The translations under genes and the position numbers were made by a program. Under the pieces are notes generated by a model. That model made no database searches, had not been told where the DNA came from, and saw nothing but the letters and a program-made list of their open reading frames with translations. Below are positions 8,582 to 17,384 of a DNA stretch of 64,000 bases, one piece after another. Source of the stretch: DRYS01 sp964491605 (GTDB lineage: Archaea > Thermoproteota > CALKCG01 > B24 > DRYS01); assembly GCA_964491605.1 (NCBI GenBank), contig CAZBGY010000005.1, positions 17,223 to 81,222 on the forward strand, given 5' to 3'. The first letter of the stretch is position 1, and each line of letters opens with the position of its first letter.

Positions 8582-10015
8582 ATGGATTTAGGTGTATGCA
8601 GAGTCGTGTCTTCCTCACCTATACGTTTCACGTTAGAAGTTGAAGCTCCTAGACATAGATTACCGGAGCTTATAGGTTTCATCGAACAGATGATATCATT
8701 GAAACTTCGTATACCACCATTCCTAATACAGCATAGCTTCCATCTAGGTTATAACGTCATCACATTTACGCTAAGCTATGGCTTTGAATGGAGTATCTAC
8801 GCTGTGATATACATAGATCAAACCGTTATATTGGATGTATACTGTTATGGCAATCCCCCAACCGAGACGATTGAGAGTATAAAGGATGTGGTATGTTATG
8901 CTATCCGTTCGTTCGAGGATTACGTGAGACGTTCATCTATATTCTTAACGTTTGTTGAGTCTGCTAGTATATATCCGGATAAATATATTTCTCGTAAAGG
9001 TAAAATTATAGAGAAGCTATTCTCAGACAATATGCTTCCGTTCTTCCTACTTTTCATGATGCTGAATATAATGTTATTCGCAATATTCCAATATTACGCT
9101 CCATTTATGCTTGTCCTTCTACAGCTTATAATTCTATTAAATGCTGACAATATAATGATGAGTATGGCTGATTGGGCTTTAAACGAGAAACGTAGACATA
9201 TATATGTAGTCCAGTATATATTATCGCCTCAAGAGTATGAATGGTTCGTATCGAATTTCACCCAAGATAGACTGATGGAGGTAAAGAAAGCTATATTCGA
9301 GGAAACCTTAGCTTTAGGTAATACACCTGAACCTGAAGTTATCAGTAGGATTTTTTCCCTCTACGGATTCCAAGCATCCCCAGACAAGATAGTGATACAT
9401 TCATTCGATATATTCGACATAGTAGAGGATGCTAGGAGGAGATATAATCTTCCTAGGATTAAACTAGCTTTGATCAATACGCTTGTAGCGAACGCAGCGG
9501 CTACAGGAATCATACCATGGAAATCGGCGATCATAGTAACCACAGGGCTTCTAGCTAAGCTTAATAAGGCTGAAGTTGAAGCAGTCGTAGGACATGAACT
9601 AAGTCATGTGAAGAATGTGGATCCATTCATACTCTTCATAGTATCTGTAGCGGAATATCTCCTTAGAATATACATACTCTACCCGATAGTCATACTACTG
9701 CCATTCATATACTTCCCTCTAGCATTCTTTACGATATACTTTGTAGGCAAATTCCTAGAAGCTAGAGCTGACTTAGAATCAGCTATTAGACTCGGCAATC
9801 CTAAGGCTCTGGCTGAAGCTCTCTACAAGATAGGGTATTCTAGGCTTATGCACGAGAAAGCTTACGGAGCTGGGTCGTGGCTAAATTTCGACCCGCATCC
9901 GCCGCTATACTTCAGGATTAGAAGGCTTGAATCTCTAACAGGAAACGAGCGAATCTCCCATATAACTCTCAGATCGATCTATGATGTCCTAAAAGGGTTT
10001 TTATCATCCATATAA
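8582..10015 (+). CDS. M48-family membrane metallopeptidase (HtpX-like)
   Basis: 477-aa membrane zinc protease. The HELSH zinc motif lies at residues 338-342, followed by two hydrophobic helices and a downstream ARADLES segment that supplies the third zinc ligand, then the FDPHPP segment seen in HtpX relatives. Further hydrophobic helices lie around residues 155-200. The N-terminal 150 residues form an unrecognised soluble domain, making the protein longer than typical HtpX (about 290 aa). HtpX proteins degrade damaged membrane proteins; that role is inferred. The 3' end overlaps the convergent nep1 gene by 12 bases. Confidence 0.88.
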   Translation: MDLGVCRVVSSSPIRFTLEVEAPRHRLPELIGFIEQMISLKLRIPPFLIQHSFHLGYNVITFTLSYGFEWSIYAVIYIDQTVILDVYCYGNPPTETIESIKDVVCYAIRSFEDYVRRSSIFLTFVESASIYPDKYISRKGKIIEKLFSDNMLPFFLLFMMLNIMLFAIFQYYAPFMLVLLQLIILLNADNIMMSMADWALNEKRRHIYVVQYILSPQEYEWFVSNFTQDRLMEVKKAIFEETLALGNTPEPEVISRIFSLYGFQASPDKIVIHSFDIFDIVEDARRRYNLPRIKLALINTLVANAAATGIIPWKSAIIVTTGLLAKLNKAEVEAVVGHELSHVKNVDPFILFIVSVAEYLLRIYILYPIVILLPFIYFPLAFFTIYFVGKFLEARADLESAIRLGNPKALAEALYKIGYSRLMHEKAYGAGSWLNFDPHPPLYFRIRRLESLTGNERISHITLRSIYDVLKGFLSSI

Positions 10016-10729
10016 TCTCAGAATACTTATCCTTCTCTCATCTAAACCTAAAGCTTCCTCGAAACTATGGACAATCCTAGCGGTAACTATCCATGCATGC
10101 ATCGGTTTAGGATCTATACATACAACCTCATCTAATAATTTCAACGTATCTTCGGAGAATTCTCCATGAGGAAAACCACCTACGACTACAGCAGGTTTTC
10201 TATACTCTATAAGCCTAGATGCTAACTTAGCTACAGTTTCAGGTTTACCCCTTTCAGATAAACCTACGATGATATCCGGCTTAGTCTCTTCGATAAGAAC
10301 CTTAAATGTTTCGCGATGAAGCTCTAATAGGGGCTCCTCGGATTTTGGAGGAACCTTACCATACTTGAATAACTGTCTTACTATACCATGAAATCTGAGA
10401 TGATTCTTAGGTATCCTAACCTTAGGGTTTATATGTATCACATTATTACCGTATGTATGCACATGAACATCCAGCATGCCTTCCCAGCACAGAGGCGTTT
10501 CTAACGCTGAGAGGAGTATATAGTGAACTATATCTGGCCTACCACGCTTCTCAGAATTCTTCAGCCTTAACATTGCATGGTGATGGTAGCTTCTATCCAG
10601 TATTATGTAGTCTACATCGACCCCGATCTTTCTGGCATACCGCTTTATATCAGGATGACTCTTAAGTTCATCTGGTATAAGCTCTAAAGCCGATTCTGCG
10701 GCGATTAGTACGAGTTTCTCGAAAACCAT
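10004..10729 (-). CDS. nep1: rRNA (pseudouridine) N1-methyltransferase Nep1/Emg1
   Basis: 241-aa SPOUT-fold methyltransferase that methylates a pseudouridine in 16S rRNA. Family segments are visible: ILDRSYHHHAM near residue 43, GRPDIVHYILLSALETPL, VHTYGNNVIHINPKVRIPKN, and the cofactor-binding knot region (VVVGGFPHGEFS) near residue 200. Length is normal. The ATG start at 10727-10729 faces the rnp4 gene across a 218-base divergent region with a perfect 12-base palindrome. Confidence 0.93.
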   Translation of the reverse strand: MVFEKLVLIAAESALELIPDELKSHPDIKRYARKIGVDVDYIILDRSYHHHAMLRLKNSEKRGRPDIVHYILLSALETPLCWEGMLDVHVHTYGNNVIHINPKVRIPKNHLRFHGIVRQLFKYGKVPPKSEEPLLELHRETFKVLIEETKPDIIVGLSERGKPETVAKLASRLIEYRKPAVVVGGFPHGEFSEDTLKLLDEVVCIDPKPMHAWIVTARIVHSFEEALGLDERRISILRLYG

Positions 10730-10744
10730 ATACTAGCGTATCTT

Positions 10745-10756
10745 GGAGGTACCTCC
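10745..10756. promoter_or_regulatory. Perfect 12-base palindrome in nep1/rnp4 divergent region
   Basis: GGAGGTACCTCC reads the same on both strands and sits 16 bases upstream of the nep1 start. It contains a Shine-Dalgarno-like GGAGGT on each strand, but no start codon is at a suitable distance, so a regulator binding site is an alternative. No function can be shown from the sequence. Confidence 0.3.
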
Positions 10757-10788
10757 TAGATATACTTTATGTAACAGGCAGAATTTTT

Positions 10789-10947
10789 ATGAGCGTTCAA
10801 TCCGATATCTATCTGATGAGCGTAACGACCGCTATGCATTACAACTACGAAGCTAGTAGAGGAGTTATACGATTTCCAGAGGTTGGAATGGATCATTGTA
10901 ATAAAGGATTGCCTATCAGCGATACTATACGGTTTTTGGTGATATAG
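10789..10947 (+). CDS. Possible small ORF (52 aa) upstream of rnp4
   Basis: An open frame of 52 codons (starts MSVQSDIYLM, ends IRFLVI) begins with ATG 10789 and its stop TAG directly abuts the TTG start of rnp4. A TATA-like tract lies about 25 bases upstream. The codon choice resembles real genes of the window, but the protein matches no family I recognise, and no Shine-Dalgarno sequence is evident. It could equally be an untranslated leader of rnp4. Confidence 0.25.
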   Translation: MSVQSDIYLMSVTTAMHYNYEASRGVIRFPEVGMDHCNKGLPISDTIRFLVI

Positions 10948-11247
10948 TTGAAAAGTAGGAAGAAGCTAACTCTAGAACGTATAGAAAGATTATTTGAACT
11001 GGCATTGAGATACTTCGAAGAGAATCCTGAAAGAGCGGATAGATATGTAGAAATAGCTCGAAGAATATCTATGAAAACAAAGGTCAGAATCCCGAGGATA
11101 TATAAGAGATACCTTATATGCAAGGGATGCAAGCGTCTAATAGTACCAGGCTACACATGCCGAATAAGGATAAGATCTAAAGGAGCTACTAGGGTTGTTA
11201 TAACATGTCTTAGATGCGGTACCATCAAAAGAATACCTGTGAAATAA
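10948..11247 (+). CDS. rnp4: RNase P protein component 4 (Rpp21/Rpr2)
   Basis: 99-aa zinc-ribbon subunit of archaeal RNase P that pairs with Rpp29. The N-terminal half is helical (RIERLFELALRYFEENPERADRYVEIAR), followed by a zinc site of two cysteine pairs (CKGC near residue 57 and CLRC near 90) and the typical RIRSKG segment. TTG start with a weak GGTGAT upstream. With rnp2 and rnp3 at the left edge, three of the RNase P proteins are in this window. Confidence 0.93.
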   Translation: MKSRKKLTLERIERLFELALRYFEENPERADRYVEIARRISMKTKVRIPRIYKRYLICKGCKRLIVPGYTCRIRIRSKGATRVVITCLRCGTIKRIPVK

Positions 11248-11282
11248 TAGCTTTACTATTACTATCAATGATTAAGTTATTG

Positions 11283-11591
11283 CTAACCGAATAATGCGGC
11301 TAATCCTTCTAAAGCTCCTTCCTCTTCCTTCTTCTCCTCCTTCTCCTCCTTCTTAGCTTCTACAGCTTTAGATTCCTCTTTACCAGCAGCTACCATAGTA
11401 GGAGCAGACATAGCTACACCTACAGATTTTATAACCTCTCCTATATCTACTCCTGATAATGCCGCTACCAGTGATTTAATCCTAGCTTCATCTGCCGTTA
11501 AGGATGCTGCATTCAATACCCTTCTTAAATTCTCCTCATCTATCCTCTGTCCTGAATGATAGAGTAGTAAAGCCGCGTAGATATACTCCAA
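11283..11591 (-). CDS. rpl12: Ribosomal stalk protein L12 (P1)
   Basis: 102-aa archaeal P1/L12 stalk protein, which binds uL10 as dimers and recruits translation factors. It begins MEYIYAALLLYHSG, has the helical dimer domain, a charged lysine/glutamate hinge (about residues 75-92) and the C-terminal GLAALFG factor-binding tail. TTG start with a strong GGAGGTGA just upstream. Last gene of the rpl1-rpl10-rpl12 operon, 13 bases after rpl10. Confidence 0.96.
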   Translation of the reverse strand: MEYIYAALLLYHSGQRIDEENLRRVLNAASLTADEARIKSLVAALSGVDIGEVIKSVGVAMSAPTMVAAGKEESKAVEAKKEEKEEKKEEEGALEGLAALFG

Positions 11592-11604
11592 ATACTCTCA
11601 CCTC

Positions 11605-12555
11605 CTATCCGAAGAGGGCGGCTAACCCTTCTAACCCCTCCTCCTTCTCACTAAGTTCCTCTTCCTCTTTTAAAGTTTCTCTTTCCTTCATCTTCTCTTC
11701 GACTATCGAGTATAGCGCTTTAGCGACAGCAACAGCTTTCAGTATATTGTTTACGATCAATTCAGGTATAGGTAAGTTTATGACAGAAGCCAGGGATAAT
11801 GCTTCGCTATATGCTTTCAAGATCAACGTCGGTAAAACCTCTGCGGCTGGATAGTATATGTTAATCGCCAGGTTAAGAGCCTCAGTTACTGCTTCCCTTA
11901 ACTTCTCCTTATATCTATCTACATCTACCTTAAGAAGATCCTCAGATATGAATACTCCATCGGTTAGAGCCCCCTTAGGATTAAGCCATACAGTTATAGG
12001 CTTTATACCGAGCTTAGATAGGATATTAGCAACTTCTAGGGAGATCTTCTCACCCTTACGCGCTATAATCTTACTCTTAACGACATATATAGTACCTTTA
12101 ACTATTCTGGTTTCTATCCCTAGTTGACTGAAATCGCTTATCGCAGGTCCTGGCGGAATACCTGTATCACCTTCAGGTATTACTATATCCTCTGGAGCTA
12201 TATCCCCAGGTGATGGAGTTACCGCGATCCGGCTTCCATATAGATCCAAATAGACTTTAAATGGATTCTCCTTAGTAAATATAAATACGTTTTCATCACT
12301 TAATATCGATTTAAATTTTTCAACTTCACTATTTTCACCATAAACTTCTTCTAAAGCTTTCCTAAATAACGTATTCTTCGCTACTTTAAAGAGTAGTCTT
12401 CCCTTAAATTTAGTCCTTAAATCATGCAGATAATTCGCATTAACCTTATATAGTCTAGCTACGATGATCGTAGGATAGCTAGATAAAAGATTCTTCAATT
12501 CATTTAACTGCTCTTTCTTCTTCTCTCTTCTAGCAGATAACCTTATGGTAGACAT
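11605..12555 (-). CDS. rpl10: Ribosomal stalk base protein uL10 (P0)
   Basis: 316-aa P0-type protein that anchors the stalk on 23S rRNA. The N-terminal rRNA-binding domain (KNTLFRKALEE), the inserted domain (ITPSPGDIAPEDIVIPEGDTG region) and three C-terminal helices for L12 dimers are present, and the protein ends in the same EGLAALFG tail as L12. ATG start 3 bases after the rpl1 stop. Length is typical for archaea. Confidence 0.96.
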   Translation of the reverse strand: MSTIRLSARREKKKEQLNELKNLLSSYPTIIVARLYKVNANYLHDLRTKFKGRLLFKVAKNTLFRKALEEVYGENSEVEKFKSILSDENVFIFTKENPFKVYLDLYGSRIAVTPSPGDIAPEDIVIPEGDTGIPPGPAISDFSQLGIETRIVKGTIYVVKSKIIARKGEKISLEVANILSKLGIKPITVWLNPKGALTDGVFISEDLLKVDVDRYKEKLREAVTEALNLAINIYYPAAEVLPTLILKAYSEALSLASVINLPIPELIVNNILKAVAVAKALYSIVEEKMKERETLKEEEELSEKEEGLEGLAALFG

Positions 12556-12558
12556 ACT

Positions 12559-13233
12559 TCAACCTCCGCTTAAGCTTATCTTAACAGCTGGGGTCATCGT
12601 ACCTTTCACATATATACTCTCAATATTCCCGATACCCTTAGGTACTCTACTGATAATTCTAGATAAAACGGCTTCTATATTCTCCACTACTTCATCTATA
12701 CTCATGCCTTCAACGCCCACTCTGCACTTAACCTGTGGGCTAGTTCTAACCCTAATCCTCACGCTACTTCTAAGAGATTTTATAGTATCCTCTAGGGGTG
12801 TAGTTAGAGTGATGGGGGTAGGCATCTTCCCCCTTGGACCTAAAACCGCACCTAGATATCTACCTACAAGACCCATATGCTGAGCTTCAGCTAAGAAGAA
12901 ATCGTATTCTCTAGCTAACTTCTTCCCTTTCCTTCTATCACTAGCATATAAAGTGAGATCGTTGGGATCTATAATTAGATCCACACCGATATTCTTCGCG
13001 TGAGAAGCTAAAGCACCTGAAGCTACCACACATATCTTGGCAGGCTTCCCGGAGCCATACGGTAAACTGATAACATCCATAAATCTATTCTCAGGCTTCT
13101 TCAGATCGATATCCCTAAGATTCACTATAAGCTCTATTGATTGCTTAAACTTTCGGCTACTCTCCTCTATGAATCTGAAGACTTCTTCTACCCCCTTCCT
13201 CAGCATATCACGTTGCATCCTTGTAAAGCTCAT
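12559..13233 (-). CDS. rpl1: Ribosomal protein uL1
   Basis: 224-aa uL1, which forms the mobile L1 stalk and in many archaea represses its own mRNA. Typical segments: FIEL..N-like start, NRFMDVISLPYG, GPRGKMPTPI, and KGIGNIESIYVKG near the end. First gene of the L1-L10-L12 operon. uL11, which usually precedes uL1 in archaea, is 20 kb away next to spt5. A TATA-like sequence lies upstream on the minus strand (13277-13290). Confidence 0.96.
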   Translation of the reverse strand: MSFTRMQRDMLRKGVEEVFRFIEESSRKFKQSIELIVNLRDIDLKKPENRFMDVISLPYGSGKPAKICVVASGALASHAKNIGVDLIIDPNDLTLYASDRRKGKKLAREYDFFLAEAQHMGLVGRYLGAVLGPRGKMPTPITLTTPLEDTIKSLRSSVRIRVRTSPQVKCRVGVEGMSIDEVVENIEAVLSRIISRVPKGIGNIESIYVKGTMTPAVKISLSGG

Positions 13234-13276
13234 CGATTAAACCCCGACTGGCTTACTCATATGGAGCACTACAATC

Positions 13277-13290
13277 CTTAATAAATTTTC
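13277..13290 (-). promoter_or_regulatory. TATA-like element of the rpl1-rpl10-rpl12 operon
   Basis: The minus strand reads AAAATTTATTAAGG here, with an AT-rich TATA core about 45-55 bases before the rpl1 ATG. This would put transcription start roughly 25 bases upstream of the gene. Assignment is by consensus only. Confidence 0.45.
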
Positions 13291-13312
13291 CACTTCACGT
13301 AACATATAAATC

Positions 13313-13323
13313 TTTATATATAA
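13313..13323 (+). promoter_or_regulatory. TATA box of the metal-uptake operon
   Basis: TTTATATATAA lies about 20-30 bases before the GTG start of the DtxR-like regulator gene, so the transcript would be nearly leaderless. It is immediately followed by a palindromic operator-like site. Confidence 0.55.
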
Positions 13324-13324
13324 G

Positions 13325-13339
13325 TTAGAGTCACTCTAA
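13325..13339. promoter_or_regulatory. Operator-like inverted repeat for DtxR-family regulator
   Basis: TTAGAGT-C-ACTCTAA is a perfect 7-base inverted repeat around one central base, with two further matching positions outside. It lies between the TATA box and the GTG start of the DtxR-family gene, where a bound repressor would block the polymerase. DtxR/MntR/SirR proteins bind inverted repeats of this size, so metal-dependent self-repression of the operon is a reasonable inference. Confidence 0.65.
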
Positions 13340-13342
13340 TTT

Positions 13343-13756
13343 GTGCTTACATATCTTGAATCGAGATATCTTCTCACCATATATAAGGAGGGTGGTATCT
13401 CGAAGTATGTTAAGCCATCGAGGATAGCAGAATTATTCAACGTAAAGACACCTACATCCATATTCATTCTCCAGGGCCTCGTTCTAAAGGGATATATCAC
13501 GTATACACCCAGGATAGGTGTTAAGCTAACTATTGAAGGATTGAACTATGTAATGAATCTTCTGCATAATCATAGGGTTTTGGAGTGTTTCCTCCACAAC
13601 ATCCTAGGATTTACGAAGGAGGAGGCTCATGAGGAATCTTCGAAAATAGATTTCTTTATATCGGATAAATTTTCAGAATCATTGTGTAAACTATTAAATA
13701 CACCTGAATACTGCCCATGCGGCTTTAAAATCCCCCATAGACATTTAGGGGGGTGA
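13343..13756 (+). CDS. DtxR/MntR-family metal-dependent regulator
   Basis: 137-aa regulator. Residues 5-60 form the winged helix typical of DtxR proteins (ESRYLLTIYKEGG, VKPSRIAELFNVKTPTSIFILQGLVLKGYI), followed by the dimer/metal-binding helices (NHRVLECFLHNILGFTKEEAHEES) with His, Glu and Cys residues at the expected metal-site positions, and an ending rich in Cys and His (CPCGFKIPHRH). The C-terminal SH3-like domain is absent, as in MntR. It is the first gene of a four-gene operon with a zinc/manganese-type ABC transporter, and an inverted repeat overlaps its promoter. Confidence 0.9.
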   Translation: MLTYLESRYLLTIYKEGGISKYVKPSRIAELFNVKTPTSIFILQGLVLKGYITYTPRIGVKLTIEGLNYVMNLLHNHRVLECFLHNILGFTKEEAHEESSKIDFFISDKFSESLCKLLNTPEYCPCGFKIPHRHLGG

Positions 13757-14727
13757 AATTTATGCGCATCACAATACCGTTAACTCTACTCCTATTATTC
13801 GTGAATTTGCTCAGTATACCTTTAACCACTTATGACAAGATTAAGGTTGTTGCAACGATAGAGCCTCTAGCGTTGATAGTTAGGGATATCGGAGGGGATA
13901 GAGTGGATGTATTTACGATAGTACCTGCCTATATGGATCCACATGTATATGCACCTAAACCTGAAGATAGAATCCTCGTAGAGAGGGCTGATATACTAGT
14001 ATGTATAGGTAGGGAGGAATTCCTAGGATATTTCGAAGGAACTCCGGCTATCAAGCTTGGGTGGGAGAATTGGAGCCGCGGTATGTATATACCTGGCGGT
14101 AACCCACATTACGTATGGCTTTTCCCACGGAACGCAGCTATCATCGCTGAAGCTATCTATAGGGTCTTATCAAGTATAGATCCTGATGGAAGAGATTACT
14201 ATGCATATAGACTCGAACATTTTAATAAGGGTCTTCAAGGATTGGATGGATGGATAGAAGCTTATAAAAGAGCCTATATGTTAAGCCAGGTTAAAGTGGC
14301 TTTAGCCGGATCACATATGGAGCCATTATTGGAGTATCTAGATATAGAGATCACCGGTATACTTATAAGAGGTGAAAAAGCTGTAGCACCTAGGGATATA
14401 GCTGAATTTAGGGATTCAGCTAAATCTGCAGATGCGATACTTGTCCATCTACTTGAATATGAACTCGACGAGGGTAGAATCGCTAACGAGATCTCGAAAG
14501 AGATAGGGGTCCCTATCATGGTATTCAATCCGTTACCTGCCGGATGTGAAGATAGTTATATCGAGTACATAAAAGTGGTATCCTATGGGCTGTTGGCATC
14601 GTTAGCTAACGTGAAATTAGGATATTCCAGTAGAGCAGCTTCCCCGGAGCTATGTATAGTAGCCGTAGCTTCGCTTACAACTATATCTGTTCTCCTATTG
14701 TTCCTAGTTGTAAGGTACAGGAGGTGA
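13753..14727 (+). CDS. Metal ABC transporter, substrate-binding protein (ZnuA/TroA-like)
   Basis: 324-aa lipid- or membrane-anchored metal-binding protein of the cluster-9 family. An N-terminal hydrophobic segment (about residues 4-25) is followed by the two-lobed domain: KVVATIEPLALIVRDIGGD, a DPHVY motif with His 64, NPHYVWLF with a second His, and GSHMEPLLEYL with a third. A C-terminal hydrophobic helix (about residues 300-320) suggests a second membrane anchor. It overlaps the regulator gene by 4 bases; ATG 13762, behind a GGGGGGTG, is the likelier start. Substrate is Zn, Mn or Fe; the sequence does not decide. Confidence 0.92.
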   Translation: MKFMRITIPLTLLLLFVNLLSIPLTTYDKIKVVATIEPLALIVRDIGGDRVDVFTIVPAYMDPHVYAPKPEDRILVERADILVCIGREEFLGYFEGTPAIKLGWENWSRGMYIPGGNPHYVWLFPRNAAIIAEAIYRVLSSIDPDGRDYYAYRLEHFNKGLQGLDGWIEAYKRAYMLSQVKVALAGSHMEPLLEYLDIEITGILIRGEKAVAPRDIAEFRDSAKSADAILVHLLEYELDEGRIANEISKEIGVPIMVFNPLPAGCEDSYIEYIKVVSYGLLASLANVKLGYSSRAASPELCIVAVASLTTISVLLLFLVVRYRR

Positions 14728-14731
14728 ATTT

Positions 14732-15508
14732 ATGGAGCCTCTGATAGAATCTATGAATGTAGAGCTAGAGTTTAATGGTAAACCTGTACTTTCCGACATA
14801 AGCTTCAGAATAGTTAAACCTGAGCTTATGCTTATATTAGGCCCAAATGGAGCTGGAAAGACCACGCTGTTAAAGCTGATCGCAGGTATATTAAAGCCAT
14901 CTTCAGGTTTTATACGGGTGCTAGGTAGAGATCCTTGCAGGGATAGATCGATCAGGAAGTTTATAGGTTATGTTCCTCAAAGAGAGAGGATCGATCCCAG
15001 AATGCCTATGCTCGTTAAAGATGTAATCCTTATGGGTAAACTTCTTTCGAAGACGCCTCCTAGGATTGTTACATATAGAGATGAAGAAGAGGCACTAGGT
15101 ATAGCTTCCAAGCTCGGTATAGAAAATTTATGGTATGAGCCATACTCGCATCTATCTGGTGGGGAACAGCAGAGGGTATTAATAGCTAGAGCGTTAGCTT
15201 CAAATCCTAAGATATTACTCCTAGATGAGCCTTTCTCAGCTATAGATGCATCTTCCATAAAGAGTATAGCTAATATAGTGTATGATGAATATCGTAGGGG
15301 AGTATGTGCTATAGTTGTTCTTCATGATGCAAACCCTCTGATGGGGTATGCTACCAAGATCCTACTTCTCAATAAACGCTTAGTAGCTTTCGGCGATCCA
15401 GATATAACTTTAAAGGAAGATTTACTCGAGAAGACGTATATGCGTGCTGTACACTTCTACGTGAAGGATGGGGTAAGGCTCATCGGAGGTGTGGATTCAC
15501 ATGCTTGA
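14732..15508 (+). CDS. Metal ABC transporter, ATP-binding protein (ZnuC-like)
   Basis: 258-aa ATPase. Walker A GPNGAGKTT near residue 37, signature LSGGEQQRVL near residue 138, Walker B ILLLDEPFSAID near 157 and the switch histidine in VVLHDAN are all intact. It starts 4 bases after the binding-protein gene and its end overlaps the permease start. It powers the uptake of the same divalent metal. Confidence 0.95.
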   Translation: MEPLIESMNVELEFNGKPVLSDISFRIVKPELMLILGPNGAGKTTLLKLIAGILKPSSGFIRVLGRDPCRDRSIRKFIGYVPQRERIDPRMPMLVKDVILMGKLLSKTPPRIVTYRDEEEALGIASKLGIENLWYEPYSHLSGGEQQRVLIARALASNPKILLLDEPFSAIDASSIKSIANIVYDEYRRGVCAIVVLHDANPLMGYATKILLLNKRLVAFGDPDITLKEDLLEKTYMRAVHFYVKDGVRLIGGVDSHA

Positions 15509-16352
15509 TATCCTATCCCCACTGATAGTTAAAGCCCTAATAGCGACGGTAATAGCTAGTATAGTTTCCGCGAGTATAAGCGTACACATAGTATTGAGGG
15601 GGTTATCGGCGTTGGGAGCTGCCTTAGCTCATGCAGCATTAGCCGGAGCTACGTTAGCTCTAACCCTAAATGCTAATCCGACACTAGGCGCTCTGATAGC
15701 TAGCATGATGTTTGCAGTCCTGTCAGGATATAGCGAGGAAAAGATCGGGGGGAGAAGCGATATGGTTATAGGCATGATTTTCGGCTCATCCACGGCTATA
15801 GCTGTTCTAGCTATAGCGTTAAGCAGCCCATATATATCATCGGCATGGCGTTTTCTAGTAGGAGACGTACTGGGTATAACGGATTACGAGCTTATAGAAC
15901 TTATATCCGTAGGTATAGTGATTGTAATCATACTGATATTATTCCACGGAGAGTTGAAATATACGTTATTCGATCCAGAAGCAGCCGAAGCATATGGTTT
16001 AAACACAAGGTTCTATAGATACCTAATATTGCTGTTAGCCGCGCTTTGCACCGTGATAAATCTTAGAATCGTAGGTTCACTACTCACAGAACTTCTCATA
16101 GCTGCTCCAGCTATAATCGCCTATGAGTTCGCTCATAGTTTTGAAAAACTCAGGGATCAAGCTATAGCCGTCACACTATTCTCATCAATAGCAGGATTCA
16201 TCGTAGCTATCATACTGAATCTACCCATAAGCGGGGTAATAGGTGTAACCATGCTCCTCGTATACATCATAGCATCCATCCTATCGGTGAAACGGAGAAG
16301 ATGCAGGTCAAAAACCTGTATAAGATACGCTAAAGAAACCTTTGGAGAATAA
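15501..16352 (+). CDS. Metal ABC transporter, permease (ZnuB-like, ABC-3 family)
   Basis: About 283 aa with roughly eight hydrophobic helices of the ABC-3 family (LRGLSALGAALAHAALAGATL and the HSFEKLRDQAIAVTLFSS region). The open frame begins at GTG 15489, but ATG 15501 has GGAGGTG 10 bases upstream and overlaps the ATPase stop by 8 bases, so it is preferred. Last gene of the metal-uptake operon. It ends with an arginine/lysine-rich tail on the cytoplasmic side. Confidence 0.93.
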   Translation: MLDILSPLIVKALIATVIASIVSASISVHIVLRGLSALGAALAHAALAGATLALTLNANPTLGALIASMMFAVLSGYSEEKIGGRSDMVIGMIFGSSTAIAVLAIALSSPYISSAWRFLVGDVLGITDYELIELISVGIVIVIILILFHGELKYTLFDPEAAEAYGLNTRFYRYLILLLAALCTVINLRIVGSLLTELLIAAPAIIAYEFAHSFEKLRDQAIAVTLFSSIAGFIVAIILNLPISGVIGVTMLLVYIIASILSVKRRRCRSKTCIRYAKETFGE

Positions 16353-16367
16353 GGAGCGGCAGCGAAA

Positions 16368-17384
16368 CTATATAACCTTAACTTTATCGAGCGGCCTTAT
16401 CTTCAGTACATTAGGATTAGCTAAGGCTGGAGGCATCTCCCCCTTCAATACTGCTACAAGATTTTTAGCAGCCATCTCAGCCATAGCCGATCTAGCTTCC
16501 TCAGAAGCACTAGCTATGTGCGGTGCGGCTACCAAGTTATCGAGCGCCAATAGAGGGTTATCCTTGGGTGTAGGTTCCTGCTCCCATACATCTATACCTG
16601 CAGCCCTTATCCACCTCTCTTTTAACGCTCTGTATAAGGCTTTCTCATCGACTACAGGCCCTCTAGATGTGTTAACTAGGATCGCTGTAGGCTTCATCAT
16701 CCTAAGCTCCTTCTCACCTATGAGATGATAAGTATCCTTAGTTAACGGTACATGGATGCTTATGAAATCGGCATTCCTCAATACATCCTCGAGGCTTCTA
16801 TATTCCACTCCCAGTTTAGATTCTTCATCTGGAGGCAGTCTGTAGACATCGTAGTATATAATCTTCATGTTGAATCCCTTAGCCCTTTCAGCTACAGCTC
16901 TTCCTATCCTCCCTAACCCTATTATACCTAGGGTCTTACCATATACATCTACCCCTAAGAGCATGAATGGATTCCAAGGCTTATCCCATTTACCCTCTTT
17001 AACATACCTATCGGCTTCACATACTCTTCTAGCAGCTGCTAGCATTAAAGCCCAAGCGAAATCTGCTGTAGCATTCGTAAGCACTCCTGGAGTATAGCAG
17101 ACGTAGATCCCCCTCTTAGTAGCAGCGTCTACATCTATATGATCATAGCCTACACTGTATGTACTTATAACTTTAAGGTTAGGAGCAGCATCCATAACCT
17201 CAGCGTCTATCTTATCCGTCAGCAGGCATAGAAGACCATCCTTATCCCTTATCTTCTCGATCAAAACGTTTCTCGGTGGAGGATAGTCTACATCAGGCCA
17301 TACCTCGTAATCGCAGTATTCGCTTATAATCTCTAAGCCGGGTGAAAGTATTTTCCTAGTTACATACACTTTAGGTCTAGCCAT
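16368..17384 (-). CDS. gyaR: D-isomer-specific 2-hydroxyacid dehydrogenase (glyoxylate reductase-like)
   Basis: 338-aa NAD(P)-dependent enzyme reducing 2-oxoacids such as glyoxylate or hydroxypyruvate. The Rossmann loop GIIGLGRIGRAVAERAKGF (about residue 150), the catalytic arginine in VNTSRGPVVDE, the glutamate in EQEPTP and the histidine in PHIASASEEAR are present, all matching archaeal glyoxylate reductase. Typical length. It is convergent with the metal permease gene and stands alone. The physiological substrate is uncertain; sugar-acid or serine metabolism is plausible. Confidence 0.92.
   Translation of the reverse strand: MARPKVYVTRKILSPGLEIISEYCDYEVWPDVDYPPPRNVLIEKIRDKDGLLCLLTDKIDAEVMDAAPNLKVISTYSVGYDHIDVDAATKRGIYVCYTPGVLTNATADFAWALMLAAARRVCEADRYVKEGKWDKPWNPFMLLGVDVYGKTLGIIGLGRIGRAVAERAKGFNMKIIYYDVYRLPPDEESKLGVEYRSLEDVLRNADFISIHVPLTKDTYHLIGEKELRMMKPTAILVNTSRGPVVDEKALYRALKERWIRAAGIDVWEQEPTPKDNPLLALDNLVAAPHIASASEEARSAMAEMAAKNLVAVLKGEMPPALANPNVLKIRPLDKVKVI

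Noticed and set aside
11504..12127. Plus-strand frames opposite rpl12 and rpl10
   Set aside because: They are shadows of the ribosomal protein genes and have serine/leucine-rich non-protein-like composition.
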